From Planctomycetota bacterium (GTDB lineage: Bacteria > Planctomycetota > MHYJ01 > JACQXL01): a DNA stretch of 7,063 nucleotides. Where the stretch lies: NCBI GenBank assembly GCA_030018555.1, contig JASEHY010000071.1:1-7063 (forward strand). Reading direction: 5' to 3'. Positions 6,747 to 7,063 of this stretch are shown here, one piece after another (positions within the stretch are counted from its first letter, which is position 1; each line of letters begins with the position of its first letter). The position numbers and the translations under genes are program-made. Under the pieces are notes generated by a model, which saw nothing but the letters and a program-made list of their open reading frames with translations, did no database searches and was not told where the DNA came from.

Positions 6747-7063
6747 ATGAAAAGAATATTAATAATAATTGGGTTCCTTTCTCTCCTTCTACTCGTAATC
6801 TTCTTCACTGTAGAACTGGTGCAGTATGTTTCTGCCACAAGCAGGATGAAGGAATTGAGTGAGCAATTAGAAGAGAAGATTACCCGATGGGAGAAGAAGG
6901 AATATCCACGGGAGCCGTTATCCGGTCAAGCCATCCTCGCCAACGCGGCTTATTTCTATCAGTTAGCAGAAAAAGAGATTGTATCCTATGATGATGGCTG
7001 GTCAGAATTGTCAGAGGCCGTGTCTCAGCATCAACCCATGAAAGGTGAAGGGTTAGCATATTA
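6747..7063 (+). CDS. Membrane-anchored protein of unknown function, 3'-partial
   Basis: The frame begins at ATG 6747, or GTG 6741 two codons earlier, with an in-frame TAA at 6735-6737, and stays open for 105 codons to the window edge. MKRILIIIGFLSLLLLVIFFTVELVQYV (1-28) is a positively charged start followed by one hydrophobic helix: a signal anchor, or possibly an uncleaved signal peptide. Residues about 33-51 (RMKELSEQLEEKITRWEKK) are a short charged helix that could form a coiled coil. GQAILANAAYFYQLAEKEI (61-79) recalls helical segments of large secreted planctomycete-type proteins, but I do not recognise the family. No clear Shine-Dalgarno sequence precedes it. It is divergent from gatA across a repeat-rich gap. 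Confidence 0.75.
   Translation, partial: MKRILIIIGFLSLLLLVIFFTVELVQYVSATSRMKELSEQLEEKITRWEKKEYPREPLSGQAILANAAYFYQLAEKEIVSYDDGWSELSEAVSQHQPMKGEGLAY

Overview
The window looks like chromosomal DNA of an uncultured bacterium with moderate G+C. Everything recognisable is bacterial: a GatA amidotransferase subunit, a UDP-glucuronate decarboxylase-type epimerase, the C-terminal remnant of a protein-L-isoaspartate methyltransferase, and large secreted or anchored proteins of unknown role. A fusion of HEAT-like repeats with a squalene-cyclase-like alpha-toroid, together with many short palindromes and 7-bp tandem arrays inside genes, recalls Planctomycetota, Omnitrophota and neighbouring candidate phyla. 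That placement is only an impression; no rRNA or other phylogenetic marker is present to fix it.

Layout. A plus-strand gene, open at the left edge, fills positions 2-2218 and encodes the HEAT-like/alpha-toroid protein. Positions 2219-2406 hold no gene, only a terminal-inverted-repeat element and a long near-perfect hairpin. A minus-strand block then runs right to left: gatA (5115-6551), a uxs-type gene (4077-5048), a membrane-anchored protein of 378 residues (2790-3926) and a pcm remnant (2407-2745). Positions 6552-6746 are a repeat-rich divergent intergenic region. A second plus-strand gene begins at 6747 and runs off the right edge; it encodes another protein with an N-terminal membrane anchor.

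Function. The minus-strand genes do not form an obvious pathway: gatA serves tRNA amidation, uxs nucleotide-sugar synthesis, and pcm protein repair but is broken here. The 378-residue gene has its own plausible promoter, so the block need not be one operon.

The most notable aspect is the repeat load. I see two small inverted-repeat element families, each with two copies in the window, several perfect palindromes, and 7-bp tandem arrays. Many sit inside reading frames and are translated: in the HEAT-like domain and linker of the first gene, after the membrane anchor of the 378-residue protein, in the Rossmann domain of the epimerase, and at the gatA stop codon. One element seems to have removed or replaced the first two thirds of pcm. 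I see no defence system, CRISPR array, prophage or clearly new enzymatic system.
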